DNA from: an uncultured Eubacteriales bacterium
GTDB taxonomy: Bacteria; Bacillota; Clostridia; Christensenellales; Borkfalkiaceae
Direction of reading: 5' to 3'
Assembly: GCA_949288785.1 (NCBI GenBank)
Contig: CASELQ010000015.1
Coordinates: 1 to 49,152 of the forward strand
Length of the DNA stretch: 49,152 nt
Shown piece by piece: positions 16,570 to 26,744 of this stretch (positions are counted from its first letter, which is position 1; each line of letters starts with the position of its first letter). The notes beneath the pieces were generated by a model. That model did not search any database. It was not told the origin of the DNA and saw only the letters and a program-made list of their open reading frames with translations. The position numbers and the translations under genes are program-made.

Positions 16570-19345
16570 TTTTAAAATAAACCTTTATCGTCTCCGTCGC
16601 GCCTTTTCCAACCTCGAACGTTATCACGTTCCCTTGCGTCGAAATTTCCTTAAAATCTTTTTCCGTAATATCCGAATATACCGCTTTAGCAATTTTCTTT
16701 TTCCAAACCAGACGCACCATGTCCGATTTTTCTCCGTAACCGACAAATCGAAGCACGACGCAATCGCTGTTTCCCTCCGCCGTTTTAAATCCGACAAGCC
16801 GCGCCGTCGTGCTGTCCAAGATAAATAACCCGTCCGTCGTAGGCAAATACCCTTTCTTATTTTTAGCCGTACACCAAGAAAGAGGACGCGCGAAACTCTT
16901 TTCGGCACGGTAAATTTCCTCGGCGTTTTGTTTTAACGGCACAATCAGAAAATCCGCCGTATGTTTTCCGATCTCGGACATCGGATCGGGATCGCAGGAG
17001 CTTCTTAAAATACATACGCACAACTCGTTGTTTACATAGCGGAATCCATGACGGCAATCGGTGACAATGAGAAATCCTCGATCGTCTTTTTCGGTATAAG
17101 CATATCCGTTTGCCACGCAATCCCCGTCCCTTTGCTCGCGCCTGACGGTACCGTTGGGAATATCGTACTCCGCTTCCGCGCCCGAAAAACTCAACGGAAA
17201 AGCAAACGTCAACATCGGCACGAAATTATGCAAAGCGCCGAACTCTTTCCAAGAAATATCCAAACGGTAACGAATCGCAGGACTGTTCTTTTCAAGCGAA
17301 ACAGTCATTTCAATCACCGAATCGTTATAATTGAGAACAAAACGCAAGCTTTGAACCAATAAATCGCTTCCAAGCCTTTGATCCAGCACTCTGAATTCCG
17401 TCAATTTTCGAACGGACGCATAATTGCCCGTAAACCACGCCGTCATCCATTTCGAATCTTCTTTGACAAGTTGCAAAAAGCCCATGGGGCGAACGAGTTG
17501 CTCCTGATTTTTCTTTTTGTCGTAAACCGAAACGATCGAGCAGTCCCGATTGGAAAAAACGACGCGAATCAATTCGTTTTCCATTACATAGCAATACGAA
17601 GCGTCTACCGCGTAACCGGGATTATGCCAACCGACGTCGAGAGAATGCGCTTCACTTTCCGTCAAAAGCAAAGCCGTATATCCCGCCGCGGGAACAGTTA
17701 CCTCCACATAAAGCCTAAAATACTTATGGTACCAGTGTTCGACCGGTTCGCCGTCTATTATCTGACAGGGAAGTCTTTCCCCTTTATCGTTTAAAACAAC
17801 AAGACTGCCGCAATCATAAAACCAATCCCAAACCCAGAGCGTAATGATTTCTTTCCTTTCGTACGGTAATCCGTTAAATACGGCATATAATCGGTCTTTC
17901 CCCGTACCGACGCAATAGACGCTGCTACTGCCGTCCGCCATACCCATCCCGCCGGAGCTTAATCCCATACCTGCCCCCTCCGAATTATTGAAATCGGATT
18001 GTTCCGTCAGCTTAAACGAAGAATAATCTATCCTTTCGGCGATCTGCATTTGTAAATAATTGCGCACGCTCTGCGCAATCGCCGCGCTTTCCTGATGCTT
18101 TGCGGAAATATACTTTTCGCTGTTGCTGTTCACGCAACCCGCCATAATATCGTGGAAATGGGCAAACAACACGTTCTGCCATGCCTCGCGCATCAAATCG
18201 TCGCTCGTGTCGGACAGCGACAGCAATTTTCCGTATACGCGCATAAATTCCGCCTGATACAGCAAAGAGGTGCATATTTTATTGTCTCGCTTTATTTCCG
18301 ATTTCGAAATGTATGCGCCCGTCATCGTAGGATTTAGTTCCCGTTTGATTACGGAAAGTCTCGCATTTTTTGCCGCGGCAAAAAATTCCCGATAAGTTCC
18401 GAATTTAAATGCGGGTAGCAACGGACAACGGTTGTACTCAAACACGCGTTCAATGTCCGCCCTCGTCGGTCCGCCGCCGTGATCACCGAAGCCATAGGTG
18501 TACAAAATTTTATTCGTTCCGTATTTGCGGCAATGCTCCGGATATCGAAATGTATCTGTATTGTCGACATGCTTGCTGTACAGCGTACGCTCGCGATATG
18601 CCAAAACCCGTTTCCCGGAAGGAGCTTCCCACCAAAACATAGCGGGCGCATCGTCCATGCCGTGCGCAAAATAATAATATTCCACGCCGCCTGACCGCAA
18701 AAGTTCGGGAGTATTTGCACTATGTCCGAACGTATCGGGCTGAAAGCATATATTCAAAGACTCTTCGTCTATTTCCAAAAGCTTTGAAAGATACTTTTTC
18801 GTATAAAGAATATGCCGAGCGATACTTTCTCCGTCGGGAATATTCATGTCGTTTTCCACCCACGTCGAAGCGATCACCTCCCACCGTCCCTCTTTGATAT
18901 ATTTTTTGATTTTCTCCAATAAATCGGGACGGTATTTTGCAACAATGGCATAAACCGAAGCCTGCGACAAACTGAATTTGAAATCGGAATATTCTTCCAA
19001 AAACATCAGCGCCGTTTGCAACGTACACAAAACTTCATCTACCGTTTCCTGATATCCCCACATCCAATTCATGTCGAGATGCGCGTGCCCCATGCAAAGC
19101 ACTTCAATCTCTTTCGCATAGGGAGAAAGATCTTTTAAACGTTCCTCTATTCCGAAGACGAAATTCTTCGTAATTATCTTCCCGTCAATTACCCGCTCTA
19201 TATCTTTGAGTGCACCGTCGAGGAGAGCATCGAATCTCCCCTCTTTCACGCAGGAAATTTCGGAAATATAAGCGAGTTCTTCGTATAATCTCTTTGCCCA
19301 TTTCCCCTCTGTTTTACCAAGCTTTCTCAAAATATTATAATTCAT
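16556..19345 (-). CDS. GH38 alpha-mannosidase
   Basis: The 929-residue cytoplasmic enzyme has the GH38 zinc motif HAHLDMNW (His89 and Asp91 are the likely zinc ligands) and the nucleophile segment CFQPDTFGHSA, with Asp204 as nucleophile. The GVEYYYFAHG segment and the large C-terminal beta-sandwich domains also fit the family. GH38 retaining alpha-mannosidases remove alpha-linked mannose from N-glycan-type or similar oligosaccharides. The frame opens at 19378, but a GAAGGAA box sits 6-7 nt before the ATG at 19345, which I take as the start; it overlaps the preceding gene by 11 nt. The absence of a signal peptide places it inside the cell after ABC import. Confidence 0.92.
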   Translation of the reverse strand: MNYNILRKLGKTEGKWAKRLYEELAYISEISCVKEGRFDALLDGALKDIERVIDGKIITKNFVFGIEERLKDLSPYAKEIEVLCMGHAHLDMNWMWGYQETVDEVLCTLQTALMFLEEYSDFKFSLSQASVYAIVAKYRPDLLEKIKKYIKEGRWEVIASTWVENDMNIPDGESIARHILYTKKYLSKLLEIDEESLNICFQPDTFGHSANTPELLRSGGVEYYYFAHGMDDAPAMFWWEAPSGKRVLAYRERTLYSKHVDNTDTFRYPEHCRKYGTNKILYTYGFGDHGGGPTRADIERVFEYNRCPLLPAFKFGTYREFFAAAKNARLSVIKRELNPTMTGAYISKSEIKRDNKICTSLLYQAEFMRVYGKLLSLSDTSDDLMREAWQNVLFAHFHDIMAGCVNSNSEKYISAKHQESAAIAQSVRNYLQMQIAERIDYSSFKLTEQSDFNNSEGAGMGLSSGGMGMADGSSSVYCVGTGKDRLYAVFNGLPYERKEIITLWVWDWFYDCGSLVVLNDKGERLPCQIIDGEPVEHWYHKYFRLYVEVTVPAAGYTALLLTESEAHSLDVGWHNPGYAVDASYCYVMENELIRVVFSNRDCSIVSVYDKKKNQEQLVRPMGFLQLVKEDSKWMTAWFTGNYASVRKLTEFRVLDQRLGSDLLVQSLRFVLNYNDSVIEMTVSLEKNSPAIRYRLDISWKEFGALHNFVPMLTFAFPLSFSGAEAEYDIPNGTVRREQRDGDCVANGYAYTEKDDRGFLIVTDCRHGFRYVNNELCVCILRSSCDPDPMSEIGKHTADFLIVPLKQNAEEIYRAEKSFARPLSWCTAKNKKGYLPTTDGLFILDSTTARLVGFKTAEGNSDCVVLRFVGYGEKSDMVRLVWKKKIAKAVYSDITEKDFKEISTQGNVITFEVGKGATETIKVYFKNEKE

Positions 19346-20690
19346 TGTTTTTTCCTTCTTTCTTTTTGATAACGTCAATCGTTCTGCGTGCCAAATCGCG
19401 TATCGAAACGCTGTAATTTCCCTTAATATCCGTTTCCAAACGATCGTGTAACGGCTCGCTTAACCGCTCGGGAATACTTTTCGCGCCGTATAACAATCCC
19501 ATGACGGAACCGACCGTGGCGCCGTTGCAATCGGTATCGAATCCGCACGTTACCGCATTTCCGATCGCTTCCGCAAAATCGCCGCGGGAGTATAAAAGAC
19601 ACGCGACCACGATCAAAGCGTTGGGAATCGTATGCACGCTGTCGGACATATCATTTTCATTATAGGTCTCGTAAAACTTTTCTTTAAACTCTTCAAAGCT
19701 CATGCCGCGGCGATAATCGCACAAAAGTTCTTCTATTTTTTTATATAGCCGCGAAGTATGCGGAATTTGCGAAAGTCCCGCTTCAATCACCTCTTCTACC
19801 GTTAAATCGCCGTATGCCGCCGCCAACATCGCCGCCACGAACATCTCTCCGTATATTCCGTTTTTCGTATGCGAAAGCCGCGCATCCGTATAGGCGTATT
19901 TTGCCGCCCGCTCCGGATCGAACGGCGCGACGTATCCGAAAATATCCCCGCGAATCTGCGCTCCTATCCATTCGCGGAAAGGGTTCCGATAAGTCGCGGA
20001 AAAAGGCGGAAATACCTTGTTTAAAATATTCCGATAAGCGCAAAATTCCGCCGTACAGCAAGAAATCGCGGGCAATCCTTTAATCCATTCCTCCGCTATA
20101 TCCTCTGTGGTAAAATTCTTGCCATATTTTTCCAAAACCGTCAATCCGATCACCGTATAATCGGTGTCGTCGTCCGCGGGAGCATATCCGTAATTTTCCA
20201 CAAGCGCGTCGAAGTTTATCCATTCCTTTTTGCAAAACTCCCGATCTTTCCCCGTAACGATATAATCCCGCATCGGGTAATTATTCAGTTTTTTCAAAAT
20301 ATCTTCGATACGATTTCTTTTCAAGCCTTCCACGGGCTTTCCGAACATACACCCGATCACTCGTCCCAGCCATGCCCCGTACACTTTATCGAAAAGCCTT
20401 TCCTCGGAAAGCCCCTCGACGGATAATTTTTTACCCTTTTTCCGCAAAGCGAGAATCCTTTCGTAATCGGACGGCTCGGCTTTTTCCGTTTCGGACGACG
20501 CGGGAATGCAAGCCATTTGATCCCAAAAAGCGTACATCAACCGATTGCGCATCCCTTCTTCCATGGGAATCGCGTCGATTTTCTGTGCAATTTCTCTATA
20601 CTTTTCAACGTCTTTCCCCTCGCGCAAACTTTGCGTCAGTTCGAATTGCGCGCCATAGCCGTACTGCAAGAAAAATAATTGTTTTAACAT
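19335..20690 (-). CDS. ADP-ribosylglycohydrolase-family (DraG-like) protein
   Basis: The 451-residue protein has an N-terminal helical extension of about 100 residues. The all-helical ADP-ribosylglycohydrolase fold follows: KVYGAWLGRVIGCMFGKPVEG, then the DDDTDYT metal motif near residue 173, and GFDTDCNGATVG near residue 385. These Asp/Thr motifs normally bind two magnesium ions. Classical members cleave ADP-ribose from proteins or nucleotides. Here the gene lies between GH36-like and GH38 genes with a 3-nt gap and an 11-nt overlap, so a role on an alpha-glycosidic or ribosyl bond of the imported glycan is worth considering. That role is inference. GAGGA 7 nt upstream supports the start. Confidence 0.85.
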   Translation of the reverse strand: MLKQLFFLQYGYGAQFELTQSLREGKDVEKYREIAQKIDAIPMEEGMRNRLMYAFWDQMACIPASSETEKAEPSDYERILALRKKGKKLSVEGLSEERLFDKVYGAWLGRVIGCMFGKPVEGLKRNRIEDILKKLNNYPMRDYIVTGKDREFCKKEWINFDALVENYGYAPADDDTDYTVIGLTVLEKYGKNFTTEDIAEEWIKGLPAISCCTAEFCAYRNILNKVFPPFSATYRNPFREWIGAQIRGDIFGYVAPFDPERAAKYAYTDARLSHTKNGIYGEMFVAAMLAAAYGDLTVEEVIEAGLSQIPHTSRLYKKIEELLCDYRRGMSFEEFKEKFYETYNENDMSDSVHTIPNALIVVACLLYSRGDFAEAIGNAVTCGFDTDCNGATVGSVMGLLYGAKSIPERLSEPLHDRLETDIKGNYSVSIRDLARRTIDVIKKKEGKNNEL

Positions 20691-20693
20691 GAT

Positions 20694-22775
20694 TTATTCC
20701 TCAAACTCCAATTCAAATATTCTCGCCTGATATTCCTTATCGAAGCGAATCCGAAGATTTTTTCCGTCAAAAGAATATTCGAGCGCATTATTTTTAGGAT
20801 AACCCATTTTAACGTTTTTCACCTTTCTGTCTCCGAGCGGAACAACCCCCTCTTTCGGTGAAAGCATATTCCAAACGGCAAGATATGCCTTTTTCTCCGT
20901 ACGGATACCGTAAGCGGCAAAATCCGCACCGAACGAGCAAAAGCCCAGCGGCCAGAAAGGAACAGACAAAGCCTTATCGACGTTGATTTCCCGATGATAG
21001 GCGATTCCCTCTTTCAAAAGCGCAAGATTTTCTCCTGTCATTCGGTATGCGCCGCCCGCCAGCTGTATTCTGCCGAGAGCACTGTTGACGACGTTGAAAA
21101 TCACCTCTTCCTCATCACAATCAAGCAACGGATAGCACCAAATCCCCATTTGTTCGGGGGTCGCCGCCGCCGTTATATTTGCCGCTATGTAGGGATATTT
21201 TTTATAATCCGTTTCGTCGGAAGTCGAACAAATGCAATGTTCCGCAAGATGATAATAATCCATACGAAGTCCGCCGCTTCCGCAATTTTCAATCACCAAC
21301 CGAGGATATCTCTCCATCACTTTTTTCAGCCAATCCCGATACGCCCGAACGTGCTTCAAAAGCCCGTCGCCGAAACTGTCCGAACCGACCTCCGTTCCCG
21401 CGCCCGAATCGTGATTGTAATCCATTTTAATATAATCGAGATGATAATCGGTCATCAGTCTGTCGATAACCTCATCGGCATATTTGCGCACTTTCTCGTT
21501 GGAAAAATCCAATTGCATCCTGCCGTTGTTGATGGGAATTTCCCCGTTTCTCAAAAAGAAACAGTCGGAATCGAAAATCTTTCGCAAAGGCGAATCCACT
21601 CCGAACGTTTCGATCTCTAACCAAAGCCCGATTTTCAGCCCCAAAGAACGGATATAGTCCAACGTCTTGCAAAGCGTCAGCGGATAGCGGGTTTTGGATT
21701 CCCGCCACGCGCCGATGTACTTCATGAAATCGTCCTCGTCATGCCAACCCGCATCGATGCAGAAAATGTCCGCACCGAGTTCTTTGGCACCCCGCGCGAC
21801 ATCTTCCATGTGGTCGGCATAAGGATAATCCCACGCATCGTGCATATAGGGATTATAAACGACGGGCAACGTCCGATAATCTTTATAGCCGCGGCGGATA
21901 ATTCTTCGGTATTTCACCATTTCTTCGATTGCCGTTTCTATTTTTCGACTCCCGAAAGCAACGACGGCGGCATCGGAAATAAATTCTTCTCCGGGCTGCA
22001 ATTTTTTATACCATTGATTTTCAAGTCCGGACGGACCGAAAAGATTGACGTACAATTCATTGAAGCAAGCGCTTACTTCATAATTCCAGCTCCCGCCGCT
22101 TTCAATCTGCCAAAACATAATATCGCCTGTTTGTACGTTCTCGACGGCGCCCGTGGGCAAAAATTCTTTCGTCGACCAACTGCCTGTATTCGACACGAGC
22201 GCGCGCGCCATCGAATGAAGTCCGTTGACGCGCAAAACGCCGTACTCTTTAATCATGCGCCGTGACCACTGCCCCTCGCAGTACCACGAATTGAAGCTTT
22301 GCCAAAGCGCAAGGTTCTCGTAATTTTCTTTTCCGCACTCCTTGCAAAGACCGTACAGACAAAAGGAACTGACATGTTCGACGGAAAGAATGCGAGTGGA
22401 AATATTCTTAACTTCCGTCCACGACTTAATCGCCTTTACGCCGTTAAAAAACTGATAATGCGATATGATTTCCGTATCGTTTGAATGCTGTACTACTTCG
22501 ATTTTTCTTCCAAACTCGTTTCGGAAATCTTTTAAATCGACAAAATCCGCCTCTACTCCTTCGGAGGAACAAATATTCTTGCCTCCGCGATGAATAGATT
22601 GGTTTTTCCCCGAAACTTGTACTTCGAACAAGCGATACTGTCCCCAAACGATTTCTTTATCGTTCAAAAGCCCCCTGTCGAATTTTCGGTCGGAGATATG
22701 CAACAAATAAATCTTTCTCTCCGACCGACCGAAGACCATATCGATTCCGTTTTCCTGTATTTCGATTAACTCCAT
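20694..22775 (-). CDS. GH36-like alpha-galactosidase/alpha-N-acetylgalactosaminidase
   Basis: The 693-residue cytoplasmic enzyme follows the clan GH-D pattern: an N-terminal beta-sandwich, then a TIM barrel with FCIDAGWH, LKIGLWLEIE, YIKMDYNHD and IENCGSGGLRMDY. The nucleophile should be Asp452 in KMDYN, and the acid/base lies in SDETD (residues 519-523). CGSGG matches the substrate loop of GH36. These enzymes remove terminal alpha-galactose or alpha-GalNAc with retention. The length is close to the usual 700 or so residues. The ribosome binding site (GGAG, about 14 nt away) is poorly spaced and overlaps the end of the upstream gene, so coupling is likely. Confidence 0.82.
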   Translation of the reverse strand: MELIEIQENGIDMVFGRSERKIYLLHISDRKFDRGLLNDKEIVWGQYRLFEVQVSGKNQSIHRGGKNICSSEGVEADFVDLKDFRNEFGRKIEVVQHSNDTEIISHYQFFNGVKAIKSWTEVKNISTRILSVEHVSSFCLYGLCKECGKENYENLALWQSFNSWYCEGQWSRRMIKEYGVLRVNGLHSMARALVSNTGSWSTKEFLPTGAVENVQTGDIMFWQIESGGSWNYEVSACFNELYVNLFGPSGLENQWYKKLQPGEEFISDAAVVAFGSRKIETAIEEMVKYRRIIRRGYKDYRTLPVVYNPYMHDAWDYPYADHMEDVARGAKELGADIFCIDAGWHDEDDFMKYIGAWRESKTRYPLTLCKTLDYIRSLGLKIGLWLEIETFGVDSPLRKIFDSDCFFLRNGEIPINNGRMQLDFSNEKVRKYADEVIDRLMTDYHLDYIKMDYNHDSGAGTEVGSDSFGDGLLKHVRAYRDWLKKVMERYPRLVIENCGSGGLRMDYYHLAEHCICSTSDETDYKKYPYIAANITAAATPEQMGIWCYPLLDCDEEEVIFNVVNSALGRIQLAGGAYRMTGENLALLKEGIAYHREINVDKALSVPFWPLGFCSFGADFAAYGIRTEKKAYLAVWNMLSPKEGVVPLGDRKVKNVKMGYPKNNALEYSFDGKNLRIRFDKEYQARIFELEFEE

Positions 22776-22783
22776 GTCTTTTT

Positions 22784-25572
22784 TTATTCTCCAATCGCTT
22801 CTTCCTTTTTATCGGGAGACGTTACGGGCTTGTCGGAATCGGAATTTTCCGGCATTTCCGCCCCCTCGTTCGTAAACGCTATGTCGTCGATATAGAACGT
22901 CAGATTCGCCGTTTCGTTCGCTTCCGTCAGACACATAAACTGCAACGTTGTACGCCCGTAATGTCGAATACAACGTTTCTCCACGTCTTCGGCTTTATCT
23001 CCAACGCCTTACTGTTCCAAAGATCCCAAATGTAATACGTCGTATCCGCTTCGCTCTCCACATAAATCCAGAACCCGATTTTCGTATACCCCTCTTCAAT
23101 CGCTTCTTTCAGTTTGTCGTCCAAGCCATGGAATGTGAACTTCGAATACGTATACACGCTGTTTAATTTCAACGACTTTTCGCCGCCGTGAGCCACATTC
23201 CCGATTTCGAACGCCGTGCAACCCATTCCGTCCACTTTGCTCACGTCCCCGTCCTCAAAAGTCGCATATGTTTCCTCAAAAGTCGCATATGTTGCGTCGA
23301 ACGGCTCATCGCCCGAACGTATAAATTCCACGTCATCGACGATAAATTTAAGATTAGCGTGATTATCCTCTGCCGTCAAAGACATAAATTGATAAGTCCC
23401 TTTGGTATCGGAAATATCGAATACGACGTTCGTCCATGTTTTTGCGGGAATCTTATAGCTAAGCTTGCGATTCCACGAATCCCAAACGCAATAAGTCGTC
23501 GCATCGGTATCGTCCGCATACACCCAAAGGCTGATCATATTATAACCGTTTCTGCGCGCCGAAGAATATCTCGAATCCAGCGCACGAATGGAGAACATCC
23601 CGTAAGGCAAACCGCTTTGCAAATAAAGCGCAAGTTCTCCGGAATGAGCCGTCGTGGTAAGATCGGACGATACGCACCCTTTATTGTCGATTGTCATGGA
23701 TACGTCGCAATTTTCGAAATCCTCAATCAAAGAAGAAAATCTCTCCTCTTCTTCCATATCCGCTCTCTTTGCAAAAATCACGTTATCCAGATAAACGTCG
23801 CAGGAAAGGTTCCTTTCAATACTCGAACGCACCGCAAAGAGGAAGTCAGGAGCGTCCTTCAAATCGGCTGTAACTCGTCTCCATTCTCTTGCGCCGATCT
23901 CTGTTTCTTCTCCGTCCTTTAAAGCGGAAACGATAAACTTTTCACCCTCTTTCGCTTTTTTGTTTATATAGACATAAAAACTGATACAGTCGTATCCCGA
24001 CTCTTTCATTTCGGCGATTTTTTCCGTCAAGCCGTTCGCGTTAACGGTAAGAGTCTTATCCGCAACTGTAATTTTCGCCGCGCCCGTTCCCTCATGAGCC
24101 AACGAATCGCCCGTCCACTCGATTTTCGCCGCGCCGGCATCAATCTCCTCCGCGTCTCCTGCATCCTCGAAATTATACAAAACGTTTACCTGTTTTCTTT
24201 CAATCACCTTAAAAGTCCAGGCATTCCAGCCCTCGCCGTTTTCGTCTTTGACGGTGGCGGCCACGACGTAAACACCTGCCGCGTCGGGCGTAAACTTTCC
24301 GTCTCTTACCGCAAAAACCTTATGGTCGGGAGCATACAGCGTGTATTCGATTTCGGCGCCCGTTTCATCGGAAGAAATCGTCGGAATAATATATTCCTTG
24401 CCAACCTCGCCGCTCTCAAACTCGGCGTTCAAATTATAATTCAATCTTTCCGGCTCTTCGTAATTAATGCGAATGTCGTCGAGATACAAATTGACCGCGC
24501 CCATTTCGGGAAGATAAGTATAGGTCAGAATAAACGACCGTATCCCGTTTTTATTCCCTACCGCGGGCAGTCCGTTCTGTTCGGCGTCCATATCGACAAA
24601 TACTTTATCGTAATCCGCCGCTTTCACTTCTAAATAATTCCAGCAGTGCGGTTTTAAAACGAACAATCCCTCGTCCGAAGTCGAACGCTGTAAGCCTACT
24701 TTTATAAAAGAGTTGCTTTCGTTGTATACCCAAAGCGAGAAAGAAACGCTGTCTTCCAGGCTTACCGAATCAAGATTTTTTAGAATAATCCCCGGCCAAG
24801 TTTCCGACGTATGATTCATCGCCGCTTTTAAAGAGCCGCTTCCGCTACGGATATATTTAAGATCGGTATTTTGAGAAATTACGGCCATGGAAAAGAGCGA
24901 TTCCGCGGCGTTGACCTCTCGAGCTTTCTCGAAATCGGCAATCAAGCCTCTTTCTCTTCCTTCTACCACAATTGTCTTTTCCGTCGTATTGCCTTTCGTA
25001 TCTCTCGCCGTAATCGTGACGACATATTCTCCGATTTCGCCGACTCGGAAAGTATTTTCTTTGCTCAGCTCCACCTGTGTTTCTCCGAACTTCACCGAAT
25101 AAGAAATATTGACCTTTTCCCCCGAATTGTCCGTCGCCGTAATTTTGTCCGCGGGAACAACAAACGTTTCTCCCACGCTCACCGTCACGTAATCGGGAGT
25201 ATCGAGCTTCAACACGGGTGCAATTAAATCTCCGACTTTGATTTCCACCTGCTTTTCGTACGTCACGCCGCCGACGGAAATACTGAAAACAGCCGTGTAG
25301 CCGTCAAAGCTATCGACAAAAAACGAATTATTGCTTACGGGCACCTCCTTGCCCTCCGAATCCTTAATCAGGACGTCCGTAACGTACTCCTGCCCGCCGA
25401 TCGTCACAACGACGACGGGCAACTCGTAAACGGCGTTGATGCTCGCTTCCAAATCGGAACCGACGCCGAACACCGCTTCCTGCTTCGACGAGTTTTCGGC
25501 GCAACCTGCTCCGACCGCCGCAAACAATCCGATAACCGCCGCCAAAACGGCAATGCCTGTTTTTTTCTTCAT
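22784..25572 (-). CDS. Surface lipoprotein with Ig-like and carbohydrate-binding-like repeats, frameshifted near its end
   Basis: A lipoprotein signal ends in VGAGC (Cys24). It is followed by a bacterial Ig/HYR-like domain (about residues 100-205) and four copies of a beta-rich module of 120-150 residues. The modules open with an ADFE/YNFE/EDFE/ATFE motif, include GISLWVY/FWIYVE-type strands and close with a YIDDI-type strand. Such modules are usually carbohydrate-binding. The last copy breaks: after VVFDITG the frame runs into a stop at 22927, whereas the -FMCLTEANETANLTFYIDDIAF continuation expected from copy three is present in another frame and runs to 22784. One missing base near 22965-22975 explains it. 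If real, the protein loses the end of its last module; if an assembly error, it is intact. GGGAGG precedes the start. Confidence 0.72.
23252..23293 (-). repeat. 21-bp perfect tandem duplication inside the lipoprotein gene
   Basis: Units 23252-23272 and 23273-23293 are identical. They add seven codons (TYATFEE/TYATFED) at the junction between two carbohydrate-binding-like modules and keep the frame. Confidence 0.9.
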
Positions 25573-25592
25573 TCTAAATTCCTCCCTGTGTT

Positions 25593-26744
25593 TTATTTTA
25601 TAATTTTAAAATTATCCATATAGAATCGGATATATTTTCCGAAGCCTTTATCGTTCTGATCGATAAATTCAAAGCCGATATTTTTTAACCCCTCGATATC
25701 CACCGTCGCCGCCGCTAACTCCTCCCGCGTGAAAATAACCGTCGTCCACTCATCGGCATTCAGCCATACCTGCCTTTTTAAATCCGCTTTGGGCGAGCCG
25801 CCGCTCGTGCGATAAAAGTCTCGCATATGGATATCCACGGGTAGTCTTTTCGCGTTTGCATTATAAATATCCAGACTGATCGCCTTAGCGTCTTTGAAAG
25901 CGGCGGAGTCAATTGCGTCGACCTGCAATTCCACCATGGGAAATACCGTCAAATCGGAAATCGGGATGCGCACCCGCATGGATTTTCTTCCCTCGGTACA
26001 ATAATTCGGATCGAGATTGACGTCTAACAGAGGATAAAGATACTTGACGAAATAATAAGTACTGCAATTAAAAAAGTCGATATCCCGATCATCCTCAAAG
26101 AATAACAGCTCATCCGTTTTTCGTTGAGATTTATATTCTTTTTGCTTTTCTCCCGTCCGAATCTGCATATTGTCGAAATACAGAGTATAAGCATCCTCCG
26201 TCGTATCCAAACGCAAAGCGATGTGCATGACTTCTTCGAGCGAAAACGCTTTTGTGAGTGATTCACGGTTGATCTGATAAACCACTTTATTCCAGGAATT
26301 TTTCCGAAGCACGAACTCTTTGCCCGTCGTATTCATTTCGAATCCGTAAGCCGAACGGGTATCCAGACTCAGCCAAACGGAAATTTCCCTGTCCTCGGGA
26401 TTATATACGTCCAGCGTAATTCTGTCTACGTCGGTAAAATCGGATTTTTCCACAGGCTCGAACCCCGGATAGAATAAAATATACGGAGTTTGTGTTTTTG
26501 CGGAAATTTCTACTTTCATCGAAGCGTCTCCGCTTTTTACGTAGGCTTTATCCCGATTGATCGTGGCACGACCGAACTCGTAACGGAAAGCAAAGGCGGA
26601 AAGTTCCTCCCAAGATTCGAAATCGTAAAGAGTTATGATTCCGTCCTCGGCTACGGATGCAACGGATTCTTTATTTTTTCCCTCGCATCCCGCCGCACTC
26701 AAACAGAAAAGCGCCGTTAATAAATATGCGATTGCCTTTTTCAT
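25593..26744 (-). CDS. Lipoprotein with two carbohydrate-binding-like domains
   Basis: The 383-residue protein has a lipoprotein signal ending LSAAGC (Cys20). Two beta-sandwich modules follow, each opening with an aspartate/aromatic motif (TLYDFESWEE and RDIDFFNCS) and closing with YTLYFDNMQI or IRFYMDNFKI. These are the same kind of module as in the neighbouring 22784-25572 lipoprotein and the C-terminus of the 26741-29305 protein. It has no catalytic motif and probably helps hold the glycan at the cell surface for the transporter. AGGAGG precedes the ATG. The start overlaps the upstream stop in an ATGA arrangement, so translation is coupled. Confidence 0.75.
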   Translation of the reverse strand: MKKAIAYLLTALFCLSAAGCEGKNKESVASVAEDGIITLYDFESWEELSAFAFRYEFGRATINRDKAYVKSGDASMKVEISAKTQTPYILFYPGFEPVEKSDFTDVDRITLDVYNPEDREISVWLSLDTRSAYGFEMNTTGKEFVLRKNSWNKVVYQINRESLTKAFSLEEVMHIALRLDTTEDAYTLYFDNMQIRTGEKQKEYKSQRKTDELLFFEDDRDIDFFNCSTYYFVKYLYPLLDVNLDPNYCTEGRKSMRVRIPISDLTVFPMVELQVDAIDSAAFKDAKAISLDIYNANAKRLPVDIHMRDFYRTSGGSPKADLKRQVWLNADEWTTVIFTREELAAATVDIEGLKNIGFEFIDQNDKGFGKYIRFYMDNFKIIK

